A stretch of DNA of 64,000 nucleotides. Source: Symsagittifera roscoffensis (taxonomy: Eukaryota; Xenacoelomorpha; Acoela; Convolutidae). Position numbers and translations under genes: made by a program. The stretch lies in contig NW_026971615.1 of the NCBI RefSeq assembly GCF_963678635.1, forward strand, positions 17,727 through 81,726. The letters are read 5' to 3'. Below are positions 45,265 through 57,884 of this stretch, in pieces. The first letter of the stretch is position 1. Each line of letters begins with the position of its first letter. The notes below the pieces were generated by a model, which saw only the letters and a program-made list of their open reading frames with translations, was not told where the DNA came from and did not search any database.

Positions 45265-46202
45265 TACCCGGGTTGAACAAAAAAGTTGTCATACAATTTT
45301 CATTTATGGAAAAATGCTAACCATTCACTTTTCATGCAATTCCATAGGTACAAAAAACTGCATGAAACGTCTATGGTTAGTATTTTTTCATATAAGGAAA
45401 TTGTATGACTAGCATTTTTCCATAAACCAAAACTATCGATTTTTTACATTTTGATTTCTCAAAAATTTTTGGTTGTATTCGTAACCGAACACATATGACA
45501 TAAACCTTGGTTACTCAAACGTAGTAACCAAAGGTTTGGCCGTCTCGCATTAAAAATGTATTGGAAACAGCCTGAAATGTTTTAATTCTGTCGCACACAA
45601 TTAATATGACGAAAGTAACGAACTTTTAAGTTTTGGCAAAAATTTTCAATGATGATTATTTCTAAAATTTGAATTATTAAATTACCAGACATTGATCAAG
45701 GCATTGAAAAACATGTCATACAAAAAGGAAGAGTTTTAAGCATTTGTGAAAAAAGTTATGAAGAGAAAAGGAAAAAAAACCCAATATTAGTATATATTAG
45801 TATATCTATACACACAAAAATTAAATTTTGCATGCAAAACTTTTTTTTCAAAAAATGTTTGTTCGAGAACGAAAATCAATTTCCGGTTAAAAAAAACAAT
45901 TGGGGGCAATTTCGAAAAACACTTTGTCGCCGCCATTTTTGTCGCCGCCATCAAAAAAATGCTTGTCATACATTTTCCATATATGGAAATTGTATGGTTA
46001 GCATTTTTTTGACAAAAAGTTTTTCTTTTTTATGTAGTACGATACACCGAATTTTATGCCAAAATAAGAGAAATTTTTTTCGAAAATTCGACGACACATT
46101 TTAGCAAAATGTATGAAAATTTTATGATTAGTATTTTTTCATCGACTTAGTTTATGGAATTGTGTGATTAGCATTTTTGGTCTATGGATGTCAACCCGGG
46201 TA
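45265..46202. mobile_element. TACCCGGGTTGA-terminal non-coding element, 938 bp
   Basis: Left end TACCCGGGTTGA, right end TCAACCCGGGTA, a perfect 12-bp inverted pair. The interior repeats TATGGAAATTGTATG and CTAGCATTTTTCC-type motifs in both orientations, especially near the ends (45285-45420 and 45960-46180). No credible frame. Confidence 0.75.
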
Positions 46203-46504
46203 TTAATATTTTAGTTTTCTCTCGTTTTGGCGTTATATATACCTTTTGGTACTTGCTAAGGCAATACAAATATGCAAAGCGGAGCTTGTAATACATCACA
46301 AGAATAGTATGGCGAGCTAATGGGCAAATAAAAAAATTTTCAAAATCAAAAATGAATTTGCAAAAAATAATCATCTTCTATTTAAAATTTAAAGCGATTG
46401 TATCAAATTAGGTTCAATTTGAAAAAAATAAGTCTTGGTAAGCAATTGCCAGCGAGCGCTATGACGCATTTTACCCAGCGGTAAGTAAGCTCAAAATCCA
46501 TGGG

Positions 46505-47584
46505 TACCCGCAGTGACAAAATGGATGAAAATCGATTATATACAGAAAAGTCTACAGATTAACGTAAGTATAAAACCGATTTATCTATAACCATTTTTTG
46601 AACGACAATAGCTTCTGTACAGAAAGAATCCATTTTTTTTCCACAAAAAATCAAAGAATTTTAACGCTAAAGTAATCGATATTTCTATTGTAAGAAACTT
46701 GTATATATTCTGTAGATAATCTGCGTATAGTCAGTATACAGTCCTTACACAAAAAAATCTGTTGATAATCTGGAGATAACCTGTAGATAATCTGTAGATA
46801 AACTGTATATAATCGGTATAAAGTCTGTATCAAATTGATTATATTGCCTTAAAACTATAGGTTTCGTAACGATTTCAATTTTGACCATTCAAAAGTTAAA
46901 TTAATGATATTTTGAGATAATCAACAAAAAATTGCATTCAGGATAAAATTTCCTCAGTTTTATAGTGAGCTGAAAAATTGGTTACCACAAGCTATAAATT
47001 TTGAAAAGATCCCTCTAAGATTTTGAAATCTAAGGGTTTCCGCGGTAAGAAAAGTAATTTTGTGCAAAACTTCTTCAAATGCCATTTAAAAAAAAACCTA
47101 ATCAGAAAAACATCAAAAAAAAAGTTAGAAATCTTAACAAAGAGCCATTTATTTTTGCTGCAGTTTATTAACACAAAAAGAAAACTAATTTATTTTCTGG
47201 TCAAACTAATTTCAATATACTCATATCTGATTGGCGAAGCTGTTGAGAAAATCAGTACATAGTTTGTATATGATATGTCTGTATAAATTTTGTTTATAAT
47301 CTGTATATAATCAATATGTATTCCATAGCAAATCTGTAGATTTTTTTATATAATCTGTTTAAAGTATGCATAAAATTTGATTTGAAAAAAAAATTTTAGA
47401 CTGTTTTGGCAATGATTGTATAATGAAGATACAAGGTACAAACATTTTGCAAAATAAAATGCATTATAATCGATTATTAAGACGACATAGTCAATGTTTT
47501 ATTATAAAAAATTACAGCACATTTAAAATTTCAATATATTTTCAATAGATAATCAATTTTTATCTTTTTCTGTCACTGCGGGTA
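46505..47584. mobile_element. TACCCGCAGTGACA-terminal non-coding element, 1080 bp
   Basis: Left end TACCCGCAGTGACA, right end TGTCACTGCGGGTA, a perfect 14-bp inverted pair; similarity continues inward (AAATCGATTATATA against TAGATAATCAATTT). The outer parts repeat CTGTAGATAATCTG and CTGTATATAATC. Short frames inside are Ile/Tyr/Lys-rich chance ORFs. Confidence 0.8.
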
Positions 47585-47884
47585 GACGCCCGTCGAATTG
47601 CATTTATATTAACTAAACAAATCAGTGCGGTTACTGTTTCAATTTCTGCATTTATACATTCGATACTACAAAATTGCAAAATAAAATTGGGCGAAATAAG
47701 TTTAAAAAAAAACCAAAAAAGCTAATAATAGAGCTTTTTTGGAAGTTTAAACAATATCAAACGATACAATAAAGCTTGTCTAACTATAAATTTCAATTCA
47801 CAAATGGCTTTGGATTTTTACTGGCACTCCAAAAAAAAAGAACTATTTCTTTGCTTTGTTGTGTAAACAAAATTAGAACCGAAT

Positions 47885-48378
47885 AAGACTGCTCGTAATC
47901 AAGGCAAAGCCCTGAATGTTCCGACTGTCACTTAGTTCATATCAAATAGTTTTTGGGAACAGAAAATATTGAAAACTTATACGTTTTCGACAATATCTCA
48001 GTGTAAAATTTTGTGAGTTGTGAGAAATTAATACGACCAAATAGCTAGCCTCAATTCAATTTGCAACCATGTTGCTGTGCGAAATAATTCGCTACGCATA
48101 AATAATTTGCGTTACGCTCTAAAGATTATGAATAAACTCTTCAAAGCGCGCATAATTTAATCAAAAACATGGAAAATTTGGCAATTTTCAAACCCGCATA
48201 ACTTTACAAAAAATAATCGTAAGCGTCATTTTTTTTACATTTGAACTCAGGAAATTGATATCTTCAATGGGTATTGAAAAAATTTTTTTGAAAGTTATTA
48301 TTTCGATCGGTGAAAATTGATTGAATAAAAAAAACCACATCGAGCATAAATATTCCGTTTTCTTCGAAAATCGGAACG
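47885..48378 (+). repeat. 0.5-kb hairpin repeat, diverged subfamily copy
   Basis: Starts AAGACTGCTCGTAATCAAGG, keeps GTTCCGACTG near the start and ATCGGAAC at the end, but the middle (ATCAAATAGTTTTTGGGAAC onward) matches only the copy at 52578, defining a second subfamily. Confidence 0.75.
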
Positions 48379-48762
48379 ACTAAAATTTGAAATTTTTCGT
48401 AAAAATTGTCCCCACACGCCATGCAAAGTGCAAAGTGATAAATTTCGCTCTTGTTAACAAATCAATTATGGCAAATAAGTTTCCTTCAACCAATTTGGAA
48501 CGATTTCTAAGACGGATTAAATCACCGCTTACGCGTTGATTTCGCGGAAAAAATCGCGCGGTATGTTCCAAATTGGCCAAAATGGCAATCTTTAAACCCC
48601 ATAAATTTTCAAAAAATCTTCAATTTTAAGCTCAAGACAACGATGCCTTTTGAATGTTATTAGAAAATTATTTCAAAATGGCTTGTTAGAAAGTCGAAAT
48701 TTGTCTGCAAAAAATCCACCTCGAGCACAAATTTTCCGTTACATTCGCTACGAGTGTCGGAA
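48379..48762 (+). repeat. 0.5-kb hairpin repeat, first-subfamily copy lacking the 5' hairpin
   Basis: Begins with the AAATTTGAAATTTTTCGTAAA region and keeps CAATTTGGAACGATTTCTAA, the GCG palindrome in degenerate form, and a GTGTCGGA end. It is joined head to tail to the preceding copy. Confidence 0.75.
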
Positions 48763-48829
48763 AATTTATTCGAAAATGTTAAAACAAACTGTTTTTCGAA
48801 AAACGCTCTAAAGAAGATCAGACGTTCCA

Positions 48830-49261
48830 GTGCAAAAGATCAAGACATTCAGCATTCAGTCTTGGGGATGTAGCGCTAGCAAAAACCCCTGTGATCTACC
48901 GCATCAAAATAGTTCGTTGGGGTGGGTGTTTGGATTGAACTCCATGCAGCCAGGCGTAACAACAATTAGTACTTGTCTAGATAGTACAATCAATCAAATC
49001 ATTCAGTCTTGGAGAAAAAAAGCACAAGCAAAACACCAGCCTCATAATCTGCCTCATCAAAAAACCATTCGTTGGGGCAGCCTTTTTCGAAATACTCTGG
49101 TTTTTGCGTTATTTTGCTCTGGACTGAGTATTTTGATCTATTGCGCAATGCTGAAGAGCGTTAAATGTTGTTGCGGAAGATTGCTTCTGAGCGATCTTCG
49201 CAAAGTAAACAGCTCTGACAGTATTGTTGAATGTTATGAGTTTAATTTAAGCTCGAGTTGA
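48830..49261 (+). CDS. Unrecognised 143-aa ORF with internal duplication
   Basis: This is the longest intact frame outside retroelements besides the receptor exon, ATG to TGA. It contains two related segments, IQSWGCSASKNPCDLPHQN and IQSWRKKAQAKHQPHNLPHQ, from a local DNA duplication of about 146 bases. A hydrophobic stretch near residues 89-108 (TLVFALFCSGLSILIYCAML) could be a membrane span and is followed by KCCCG. No family is recognised. The duplication shows up at DNA level, so the frame may be chance in repeated DNA; it directly follows a 0.5-kb repeat. Confidence 0.25.
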   Translation: MQKIKTFSIQSWGCSASKNPCDLPHQNSSLGWVFGLNSMQPGVTTISTCLDSTINQIIQSWRKKAQAKHQPHNLPHQKTIRWGSLFRNTLVFALFCSGLSILIYCAMLKSVKCCCGRLLLSDLRKVNSSDSIVECYEFNLSSS

Positions 49262-52200
49262 AAAATGTGGTTTTCAATTTATCAAAAAAGGGCTGCAACA
49301 AGAAATTTGAAATTTGATTTCAAAGAGTAGTAATGTTTGATAGAATTTTGCACCATCATGTAAAAGTAATTCAAATTGTAGTTCATTTTTGATTTCGGGT
49401 TTCTTCTTTGTAATCATTTCCGCAAACCAAAAAGTTTTGACAACAATTTTTTCAAAAATGGACAAAAGTGTCAAAAGGCTGAGTTCAGTATAAAACACTG
49501 ATTGTATTCGGGCAGCTACTGTTTTTTTGGTGGCTTCGGATGTTTTTAATTTGAGAAAAATTATGTGACATTTAAAAAAAAACGATTTCTTTTACAAACC
49601 TACACTGAGGCAAAAAAATTTTCGAGTCTTGTGTGGACACTCTGATCACTTTTATTGTCTTAATTCAGTTGAACGCATTAGGTGTCAGAATTTTGTTCCG
49701 ACTTTTGATAAAAATAACGGCAAAATTATGCCTGCGGTGGGTTTTTTATTCAAGCTTTTGAGGTTTTGCTCTGATAAACAGGCGGTTTTCTCTCCTCAAG
49801 TTATTCATAAATGTTCATCCAATTGTCCCTAACTTGTCTCGAAAGGCAGACGTAACTGATTAGAAAATACCAGAAACTAAGTACCAGCGAATTTAGGTGG
49901 ATCGCGTTTTTCCGTCGCGCGCTCCCCAACCAATCGCGTTTTTCGGCGCGCGCTCCCACCTCAAAGTTAGTATAATTTGTCTCTGAAGGAGCCTTTTGAA
50001 AAATTTTAGGTTCACGCAGCCGAAAGGTATATCTCAAAATAATACAGAGGGGACCCTTTGGGTCGGCAGGGGGTCAAATCCCTTTGGGAGGTGAAATTTT
50101 TTGATATTTATTTTTCTTTGAAATAGGGAATCGCCCAACCCTGCTTCCTCAGAGGTTATTCCCAACCCAAGTGATTTCGAAATAATTGACAAAATCCAAT
50201 GACGGGGCCGTCTCACTTTTGTCGTAATTTTCACAGCCAAAGTCAGCTATGCAGATTTCCATGTCGGGCTTAGGGTTAATGCCAGAGCAAATGTTTTCGT
50301 AGAAGCATACTTGCACTTTTTATCTTCTCGATATACTGTGCTATATCCATCTCCTGAATTTTGCACCAATTAACCTAAACAGAAAAAAAAAGAAGCATTT
50401 TTTTCTAATTGCTTCATTGCTGGGGTGATTCCTGGGATATTTCAGGACTTTGACAGATTTCTTTAATTTATCTGGCCCGGATTTAATAAATTTCATTTTT
50501 AATTTGAAACAAAAAAACTATTACAATTATGAAAAACTGATCATATAAAAGAACCATGCTTTAAATGTCCCATCTGTATGCTAGACTATGTTGCTTTCCA
50601 AGTTTCTAAGTTCTCATCGGTTGCAAGAAATAATGTTTCGCCTTTCTCAGCCAACGCCGAATCAAAAAAGGAGAAAAATATCCTCCCTCAGGGTCATGCT
50701 TAACTCCAAAGGCACAATAGTGTCTTTTTTTGAGTGGGAGGCGGAATCGGCTGTTTGATGTCGCTGAACAGTTCTGGCGAGTGAATTGTATTTAGGCAAA
50801 CTAACAACTGTTTCGAGAATATTATTTCCGGCGTTTTCAACGTAAATTGTCGTGAGAGGCTATAAGGTTGTTTTTTCTCTCTGATTGAAAGCCCGTAGAC
50901 CCTTAAACTTGACGTGAGCTCTGTTCTCCAAAATATACCCCGGAGTTTAAAAAGTTATTTTTTTGTTCCACTAGGTGTGGCCAGTTTCACTTCCCCTTCA
51001 GTAATGCACGCTTTGCAGACATGCTAGCTTAACGTTTTGAAGCAATATAAATTTAGAATAGTCTTACATTTGAATGTACAAGTTCGCGCACGTGTCAAAA
51101 GTTTTGATTTTTTTTTACTTATTCGGATGGAATACTTTTGAGAGCATTTTTTAAGGTTATGCCGACTAACTCATGTGCGATCGTGGCAACGAAATATTTA
51201 CACGGTCTCTTTAAGCATCGCCAACTAGGTTCATTTGATATAGGGCTGTGACGGTTTAAATTAAAGTTTCTTCATCGAGGACGATTTGCTGCTTTCCTCG
51301 TGACAAAATTTAAATTTATACTGGTATGAGTAAATGTAATAGTTTGCAAGATAAAATTGAAGCGATTGAATTGAAAAAAGTGGACTCTTTTTCCTTTTTC
51401 TACTCACCTCCGAATTTTTACAAATTGAATTCTTTTCAATTTTTCCGATTGTAATGGAAAATGACTCACGGGTTAGTTAGGTCTTGACAAACATGTTAGT
51501 CCTCATTTTTAACTTTGTAAACCCACTCATCACACCATAAATTTGATGCTTGCGATAAGTGGAGAAAAGGTTTTGGTTGCTACTAACGTGCAATTTGTCT
51601 TAATTTTTCTGTTTATCCAATTCGATTGGGTATTCATTTTAAAAACGGGTGCTAAATTAAAAGTTTTGATTGTTCGCTAGTTATTTATCACTCCACAAAT
51701 ATTTGAATTTTTAGTTTGAGGACTGTTTTTTGGACCTTAGAACACTTTAGGCTGATTTTTGGCCAAAATTTTGGCTTAACGGGAGGCTAGTGGTTCAGAT
51801 TCTTAAAAGGTTGTTTATGTGTGCCCTGCAACGAAAATATCGGTAGACATTTTCGGGACAAAATATTAAAGAAAAGAAACTAACGCTCAAAATTTGAGCG
51901 GTTTGAGTGGTTTTTGCTCGTTATTGAGTGGTTTTCTACAGTTTCGAACAATTTGATCGTTTCATGCTATATTGAGCGGTTTTGAGCTTAAAAAACGCAC
52001 ACTTCGGTTTATATCTTGAGCCGTTTTTGAGCGGGATCTCGACTACGGAAGCCACTTTTGTTGCAAATAAAAGTTTTTGCGAGTTCAAACTCGGTTTGAT
52101 GACCAAGCGCCGAAACTCTTACACTCCACCTCTGATTTCCACATTTCAATAGTTGCTTTGTTTTAGAGGCGCTATTGGAATTTTAAAAAATAATAAATAA

Positions 52201-52577
52201 TGAGGCTTTGACATAACACCGGCAAATTATATCTAATATCTTTTTTGTGAAACCCAAATTCAAACACGCTATATCTGCTGAACAATTTCCATTAAATGTC
52301 GCTGGTTTCCGCAGTATTTTTTATCAAATTTAAATTTTCATCTGAGTTCCGTATTTGCCACTCTATTCTTCAATTTTTTGATGGATTGCACTTTTATTCT
52401 CTGGATTCAGCGATTTGGCGATCTCAACTGAAATATTGTGGAATCGAGCAACATTTGTTGGACTTAGGGTCAAGGGCAAAAACTCAATAGTAGATGAAAC
52501 CAAATTCTAGCAGGGCTGAACAATTTTCCTTATAACTTCTCGTCATTCTTATTTTATTTTAACGCTTAATGTTTAAT
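49262..52577. other. No gene seen
   Basis: Mostly unrecognised AT-rich sequence. A GC-rich direct duplication of ATCGCGTTTTTC...CGCGCGCTCCC lies at 49899-49957, flanked by AGGTGG and CCACCT. GAGCGGTTT-like motifs recur at 51895-52035. No frame shows protein-like composition. Confidence 0.4.
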
Positions 52578-53046
52578 AAGTCTGCTCGTAAATCAGGGCA
52601 AAGCCCTGAATGTTCCCACTGCCCCTTAATCCATATCGGATAGTTTTTGGGGAAAAAAAGTATAGAAAAACTATAAGTTTTGGACAATATCGAAGATCAA
52701 GTGTAAAAAATTGAGTCGTACGGAATTAATACGACCGATTAGCTAGCTTCATTTCAGTTTGTTGTGCGGGGTAATTCGCGTTAACCTTTCAGGATTATGG
52801 ATAAACTCTTACTAAGCGCGTATAAATTAGTCCAGAGTATGAACAATTTTGCAGTTTTCTAACATCAAAAATTTGTAAAAAATGATCGAGGGTAAAACAA
52901 TTTTGAAAATATATTTCATGGAGTAAAAATTTTCAAACGCACATAAATTTTTTTTTACTAAACACGATTATTTTGATCGCTGAAAATTGACTGAATATAA
53001 AAAACACACCAAGCAAAAACATCTCGTTTTTTTCGCAAGTCGGAAC
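52578..53046 (+). repeat. 0.5-kb hairpin repeat, diverged subfamily copy
   Basis: Same subfamily as 47885-48378 (AGTTTTTGGGGAAAAAAAG, GAATTAATACGACCGATTAG), ending AAGTCGGAAC. The hairpin reads TCAGGGC-AAA-GCCCTGA, so the loop changed and the stem was kept. Confidence 0.75.
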
Positions 53047-53052
53047 AGTCAT

Positions 53053-53280
53053 TGTTTCGACGTTTGAACAAGGTGACGGAATATTTGTGCTCGGATGGTT
53101 TTTTCTCCAGACAAATTTTGAGTTTATAACAAGCAATTTTTTTTCCATCTGATATCCTGATTTTGGGATTTTTCTTTGAACTTTCTTGCCGTTAAAGTTA
53201 TAGGAGTTTAAAATTTGCCAATTCAGCCATATTGATATAGGAAATGGGTGAAATATTTTGTGCTAATAATGCTTAAGCGG
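53053..53280 (-). repeat. 0.5-kb hairpin repeat, inverted 3' fragment
   Basis: GACGGAATATTTGTGCTCGG and CCAGACAAATTTTGAGTTTA are the reverse complement of the family 3' end. With the copy just upstream it forms a small inverted pair like copies C and D. Confidence 0.65.
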
Positions 53281-54613
53281 CTATTCAAACCGGCTAGAAA
53301 AATTTTTCGATAATTTTTATCACTGTATCTTCATTTTTATCAATATTTCACCATTATTTTTTACCAGATGCTAATTAAACCACCTTGTACTTCAAATAGC
53401 GTGCAGAAAATGTTAGGTTTTCAGTAAATATCTAAAAAGAAACCTTTTTTTGCATTTTTTTAAAGTTCTATCAGTTTTTCAATTTTTTTCAGATTGTTTT
53501 TTATGATCAAAGAAACACTCCGAAATCAATATCAGAATTGAAGTTATAATCTGAATACTCCAGGCAAACTTGAAAAAATTCTGCCAAATTTTTTCGTCCT
53601 TTTATTCAAGTCGGATTGACATAAATCAAAACAACAATAGTCGGTTGATATGTAAATATCACAGCAAGTTTTGATAGCAACAAAAAAAAACAAGGCCTTT
53701 TGTTTTTGAAATTGTGTCGTTTTTTGTGCGTGGCATGATCAGAGAATTTGATTTAAAAAAACCTTCCAATCAGGTTCGATCAGTAGCTGCACTACGTTAC
53801 GATCATTCGACAGCTTTTTTTTTTTCAAAAAATGAACAAAAAACAATCAAACTGAAAAAAAAACGTTTATAAAACTGCAAAGACGCTAAAATAACTTCAA
53901 AAACATTTTTTACTTAAGGGAAATTAGTTTCTCATAGTCTGAACAAAGTTTATCGTACTGCTGTGATAAATCTGCCCGCTCGCTTTATTTGCCCGAAACT
54001 AAAACTCAAACTAGACTAACTGACTTGAAATAAAAAAAATTATTTGACTGAAACCAGACTAAACGCCAAAACCTAGAAGCAGAAAAAAAACATAAAAAGT
54101 CAAATAAGATCATGATTTTAGCTGAAAAGGTTTTAAATGATAAAATCGACCTAATTCAATATAATTTGTTGTTCGTGTTGCTTTTTTTCAAAATGATAGA
54201 AAAAAAACTAAAATTTAGGAATTGAGAGAATAGTTGTGTATTGTATTAGCAAAGTATTTATTCCCGATAGCTTAGATCTACAATTAACAAACCATAAAAG
54301 CTTGTAATTTATCGTTTTCTAGATATTGAGAGCTCTTATTTTTTACAAATTTTGAAGAAAAGTTGGAATATTTAAGCTTGGGTGTTTTTTGAATCAGTCA
54401 GAATTCCACTTGTTAACTCTTCATCTTGATGGAAACTTTTCAGATAATCTAAAAAAATAATGTTCTTTGGAGCTCAGAAATAACAAAACGTCACTTGTGA
54501 TCTATTTTTCTCTGTGAATGGGATTTTAAAAGTATTTATTTTGACCAGTTTGGGATAATTAGTGCGTGATCTTTTGGTTTCTCATCACAAGCGTAAAAAA
54601 GCTTAGAAGCAAA
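53281..54613. other. No gene seen
   Basis: AT-rich sequence with long A and T runs and no credible frame. Confidence 0.4.
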
Positions 54614-55088
54614 GAAGACTGCTTGTATCAGGACAAAGCCTTGAACGTTCCGGCTGCCTCTTAAGGTCTATAACATGAAAAAAATGTAATAAATTGAAAA
54701 GAAAAAAAAGAAATTAAAAATTGAGACACACCCAACAAAAATAAGAGAGATAAATTTTGCTCCTAGTTACAAGTCCTCCTAGTAAGCTCCTAGTATGTCA
54801 AATAAGCTTACTTCAACAATTTTGGAACGGTTTTTAAGACGGATTAAATCTCCGCTTGTTAATTGTCCCGAATTGGCCAAAATGGCAATCTTTAAACCGC
54901 CATAACTTTGCGAAAAAGGATCACAGGTGAAGTATCTTTTTAAATTTAAGCTCAGGACAACAATTTTTTTTGAATGATATAAGAAATATCTGTCAAAAAT
55001 GGCTAGTTAAAAAGTCGACATTTGTCTGAAGAAAAAATACCACCCCGAGCTCTAAAATTCAGTTACTTTCATTACAAAAGTCGGAACA
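54614..55088 (+). repeat. 0.5-kb hairpin repeat, first-subfamily copy
   Basis: AGACTGCTTGTATCAGG start, degenerate hairpin (TCAGGACAAAGCCTTGA, still able to pair with a G-T), and AAAGTCGGAAC end; the GCGCGA palindrome is deleted. Confidence 0.8.
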
Positions 55089-57357
55089 AAAAATGTTTGC
55101 CTGACCTTTTTAGGTATTTGCATGACCAATTTTTCTTGCCTTGCGGAAGAAATGCTTGAAATTTTGTGAAGTTTTTCATGTTCTGATTTATAGATTTTCT
55201 AAACTTTTTTTTCTGTTGGGCTTTTATGCCGATTAAACATGTACAGAGTCAGGAACGAGAGATGCACCATATAGCTGGAAAGTTCTTTGGTATCCCCATA
55301 CATTTCAATTCAGATGACCTTTTAGTGGCGCGGCGTTCCAAATTTTCAAGCGAAAATATATTCTTTCCCGTACTTAGTTAGTTGCACCGCAGGCAATCTT
55401 TCAAATTGTCATTCAAACCTATCCCCTATAAGGTTATACCCATATGCATTGCAAGAATGATGTTGACGGGAAAACAAAACGCCCCCGTTTATTATTACTC
55501 ACGTTATGAATAAAAGGCCCAAGTCCCGTTACTTTTAGCCGCAGGTGATTTAAAAGCAAAATTACACAAAAAATGTTATGTGAAGCATTTTGATGTGGTA
55601 ATGTTCAGGTCCCGGTCTTAACGTTTTTGTGCTTCATTAATAGTGATGTTTATTTTTGAGGGAAATTTCAAAAGGTGTCAAAAAGAAATTTCAGGTGAAA
55701 ACGGAAATATAACCATCAATCTATGACATAGAAAAAATAGTCCGAACTAAAAATTATTACAGTGAAAAATTACAGTTTTTATGTGTGCGGGATGCATCGC
55801 TAAAATACCACTATGGAAAATTTAGGGGTCACAAGACGCGCATCAGGTATAAAAAATGTATTTACCTTCCAATCCTGTAAAAACAAAATTTGCCAAAAAG
55901 GAAATGAGTTTGAATAGATTAATGTTTTTTTCAAGCACAAATAGCACATTAGATTGAAAATTCAACTAAAAGGAAAATTAAAACTGAAATAACCGCGCCT
56001 CAATTGATTTCAAAAAGCTTTTTATCAATAGTCTTTGATGACGCAGCATATGACCGTGTCAATTGAAATTTTTTACAGCTCTTGTAAAATTCAGTAGACC
56101 GGAAATTTCAGTAGCTCATTTGGTAAAAGCTTCTTCTATGTCAATTTATTTTGTACTAAAACTCTTGAGCGTATCTCATTTCCTTCATCTTAAGATGAAA
56201 GCTAATCACTGTATTAGCGTCTAATTAAGCTGATAGGATGACAAATGCGGGTGATTATTTCATGCCACATGAGCGAGCATCACATCACACGGGAATATCA
56301 TTCGGGGAATTTCATCCAATCCTGAACGGATATGATAAAAGAGAAAATATGCGGCAACTTGGTGCACTTTGAGAGTTTTAATACAGTTATTTTCAAAGGT
56401 TGTTCATACTTCTTTCCCTATCGCTACCGTTATTCTGGTGCGGCTACTTTTCCCATTATCATGGGCTGCGCTAAACCACAACAAAACAAAACATCTTAAG
56501 TGACGACACTAATTTCAGACGATTTTATTCCCAACCCAACCAAAGCAATTCGAAATTCAAATACGAAATGAATTTGAGCCGGAGACTTTATTTTCGATCA
56601 TTTTCCCCCAACTTTTGTTTCTATCTACAGATCTGTGTAATGAACAATCGAACCGTGAAATTACATGCTAATTCTTTCTGACTTTTTTCTATATTTTCGT
56701 GAAGATACCTTTCGATTTAGATTAACGATACCTTTTGGAGTGTTTAAATCTTCTGGCCATTTTGTCCGATTTTGATTAAAAGTGTAAGTTGGTAGCTACG
56801 CAAAAATTCTCTCCCTTTATTTGCGTCGATAGCAACCCAACTGTAAGTTTTAATTTCGCTGAAAGCCTTTTCGGATTCATCCAACCCGCCGTTATGTTCA
56901 CTCTTTTTCAGGTGAAAAATGGAATCATAAATTATCGTGATTGGATCTGCTGCTGAATTATTTTTTCACGGAAAAGTGCATTATAACGAAGACACTCAGA
57001 TAACTCGAACGTCCTCCGCAAATGCGTAAAAAGCTTTTTGGAAACGCATCAACCAATTTCCTATATAGCTGCTTTTATTAAAGCCAAAAAGCTCAAAGGA
57101 CATGGAATTTGCTTGATTTTAATCTATCCTTTATCATCTTTTTCTGCTTAAAAAACCTACTTTATTTTTCAGAATGAAAACAAATTTGCCTCAATTTTTG
57201 TTCTATTAGATGACGGACTTTTTATTTGGTTCATCCATTTGAAAAACACACACGTCGGTGCTTCTTTATTTTTCATCCGCCACTTTATTATTCCAAAGAA
57301 GACATACAATTGACGCTCTGATTTATTTATTAAATCGCTACCATAATTTATTGAATT
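55089..57357. other. Upstream region of the receptor exon; no gene seen
   Basis: No repeat of the families above is evident here, in contrast with the rest of the window. It probably holds the promoter and 5' untranslated sequence of the receptor gene, but I can point to no specific element. Confidence 0.35.
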
Positions 57358-57679
57358 ATGACCAAATTATTCACAGATGTATACTTGCTTTTACTTTTTC
57401 ACATCGTGCTCAAATGTTCGGCCATGAGAAAAGTGCACGAGGTCAGCAAAATGCTTGATTTTTTAGTCGGCAACGGACCCGAATCGACAAAATACGACAA
57501 GACACTGCGTCCAAACTTTGGCGGGTCTCCAGTGATTGTGGGCGTGACGATTAACGTGGACTCGCTAGGTCCGATTGATGAAGTCAACATGAATTTCCGA
57601 CTGGACTTGTCGTTCCGACAATTCTGGAAAGATACTCGACTCGACTTCAGTCTATACACTAAAACTGACACTTATGATC
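57358..57679 (+). CDS. Cys-loop ligand-gated anion channel (GABA-A/glycine-receptor-like), first coding exon
   Basis: The ATG at 57358 follows an in-frame TGA two codons upstream. Residues 1-22 form a signal peptide (hydrophobic YLLLLFHIVL, likely cut after CSA). Mature sequence follows with YDKTLRPNFGG at residues 46-56, then PVIVGVTINVDSLGPIDEVNM and FRQFWKD at 86-92. These are the N-terminal extracellular strands of GABA-A and related pentameric chloride channels. The exon ends after 107 codons plus one base at TATGATC|GTAAGT, a strong donor (57680). Reading on past it soon meets a stop. The Cys-loop and the membrane segments would be in later exons, none visible by 64000. Subunit type and ligand cannot be decided from this exon; an ionotropic GABA subunit is the best guess from the EVNM and FRQFW region. 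Confidence 0.88.
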
Positions 57680-57685
57680 GTAAGT
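57680..57685 (+). other. Splice donor GTAAGT
   Basis: Perfect consensus GTAAGT placed exactly where homology to the receptor N-terminus stops; leaves phase 1. Confidence 0.8.
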
Positions 57686-57884
57686 ATCGTCCTAGTTATG
57701 CGTTTTTTTTTTCTTCAACTTGGGAAAAAACTTGTCAAGAAAGCGCTGTCACCCTGATTACGAATGCCCAACTTAAGGCCGTGGATCAATCCTAGGACTA
57801 TCACGAACAAAAATTTGGGTATTTTTGGAACACACCAAGACGGCAAAAAATATTCTGCGACCAAATGATAATTTTTTCAGAAAC

